Part shown: positions 23,861 to 24,085 of the stretch, one piece after another
Position numbering within the stretch: position 1 is the stretch's first letter
Layout of the letters: each line of letters begins with the position of its first letter
NCBI GenBank assembly: GCA_022571175.1
Contig: JACZYI010000002.1
Coordinates: 1 to 24,085, forward strand
DNA length: 24,085 nt
Reading direction: 5' to 3'
Source of the DNA: Pseudomonadota bacterium
GTDB taxonomy: Bacteria; Pseudomonadota; Alphaproteobacteria; Sphingomonadales; SMXR01
Made by a program: the position numbers and the translations under genes
The notes under the pieces: model-generated
Database searches by the model: none
Told to the model about the DNA's origin: nothing
Seen by the model: the letters and a program-made list of their open reading frames with translations, nothing else

Positions 23861-24027
23861 TTTCATTCGGCTCCGCGGCTAATAGTGGCTTAATTCAGCA
23901 GATATGAGTGCACCCAGCGGTTCGATTGTCTTCATGCAGATACGGCTCAGTTTGTCTTGCACTTTTGCACTACCGATTTGGCCGCTTTGCACCGTTAGAC
24001 TCTCGCGAACAGTGCTTTCACCCCTTT

Positions 24028-24063
24028 AAAACAGGCATTCCGGGCCCATATCGGAACCTGTTT
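24028..24063 (-). terminator. strong imperfect hairpin upstream of dnaA, probable terminator of an off-window gene
   Basis: AAACAGG (24029-24035) pairs with CCTGTTT (24057-24063), and after a two-base bulge TTCCG (24038-24042) pairs with CGGAA (24052-24056); the loop is nine bases. Read on the minus strand the stem ends in CCTGTTTT, like a Rho-independent terminator for a gene entering from the right. In many alphaproteobacteria rpsT lies there, but no coding end is identifiable here. Confidence 0.45.
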
Positions 24064-24085
24064 CAGGTAACCGAGACGTATCGGT

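Larger units (their letters stand above)
23786..24085. other. dnaA upstream region with clustered TGCAC/GTGCA motifs
   Basis: No gene is recognised in these last 300 bases. The pentamer TGCAC or its complement occurs at seven places: 23811 (GTGCAAA), 23842 (GTGCAC), 23854, 23908 (GTGCAC), 23957, 23965 and 23987 (the last three all TTGCAC). GANTC sites (candidate CcrM methylation sites) lie near 23827 and 23999. I saw no TTATCCACA-type DnaA box, so this is not shown to be oriC. It most likely holds the dnaA promoter and its control sites. Confidence 0.5.

Noticed and set aside
23786..24085. Possible oriC with DnaA boxes upstream of dnaA
   Set aside because: No TTATCCACA or near match was seen here, and only a weak TTATTCATG in the dnaA-dnaN gap; GC skew would be needed to place the origin.
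23997..24085. Minus-strand frame open from the right edge to a stop near 23997
   Set aside because: Only about 29 codons, passing through the terminator-like hairpin, with no recognisable protein end.

Overview
The window is a stretch of core chromosome from an alphaproteobacterium with moderate GC content. The protein set points to that class: MmcB, DUF3126, DUF2336, a YcgN-type protein, a PBP1A-family enzyme, a perfect alphaproteobacterial LexA box (GTTC-N7-GTTC) and a CtrA-type site (TTAA-N7-TTAA). A member of, or relative of, the Rhodospirillales/Sneathiellales/Kordiimonadales is my best guess; I cannot fix the genus. No mobile element, CRISPR array, prophage or rRNA gene was seen.

Left part (1-6018): on the minus strand a HAD-family pyrimidine 5'-nucleotidase gene overlaps dapD (lysine/peptidoglycan precursor synthesis), which runs off the left edge. 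A plus-strand DUF2336 gene follows, overlapping tail-to-tail with engB. The minus-strand operon rpmH-rnpA-yidD-yidC-engB (ribosomal protein L34, RNase P protein, membrane insertion factors, ribosome-assembly GTPase) is driven by a recognisable sigma70-type promoter in front of rpmH.

Middle part (6280-15215): a plus-strand sensor histidine kinase and a trans-aconitate methyltransferase-like gene; a minus-strand lipoprotein; tRNA-Arg(ACG); a MAPEG membrane protein; DUF3126; then a SleB/CwlJ-type cell wall hydrolase, a single-domain Hpt phosphotransfer protein, SOS-controlled mmcB, a degenerate GGDEF/EAL-like protein, a secreted ankyrin-repeat protein, a SCO1-like copper protein and a YcgN-family cysteine-cluster protein.

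Right part (15247-24085): all minus strand, a bifunctional PBP1A-family penicillin-binding protein followed upstream by gyrB, recF, dnaN and dnaA, the classical replication-initiation gene block. The last 300 bases are the dnaA upstream region; they hold a cluster of TGCAC/GTGCA elements and a strong hairpin but no consensus DnaA box that I can see.

Most of the content is well-known housekeeping. I did not find a convincing wholly new multi-gene system. The best second-look items are regulatory or structural: the LexA box of mmcB, a hairpin placed between the Shine-Dalgarno sequence and start codon of the PBP gene, the repeated TGCAC motif before dnaA, the lysine-rich extension of GyrB, the CtrA-like site in the HAD/DUF2336 divergent promoter, and the degenerate GGDEF/EAL protein.
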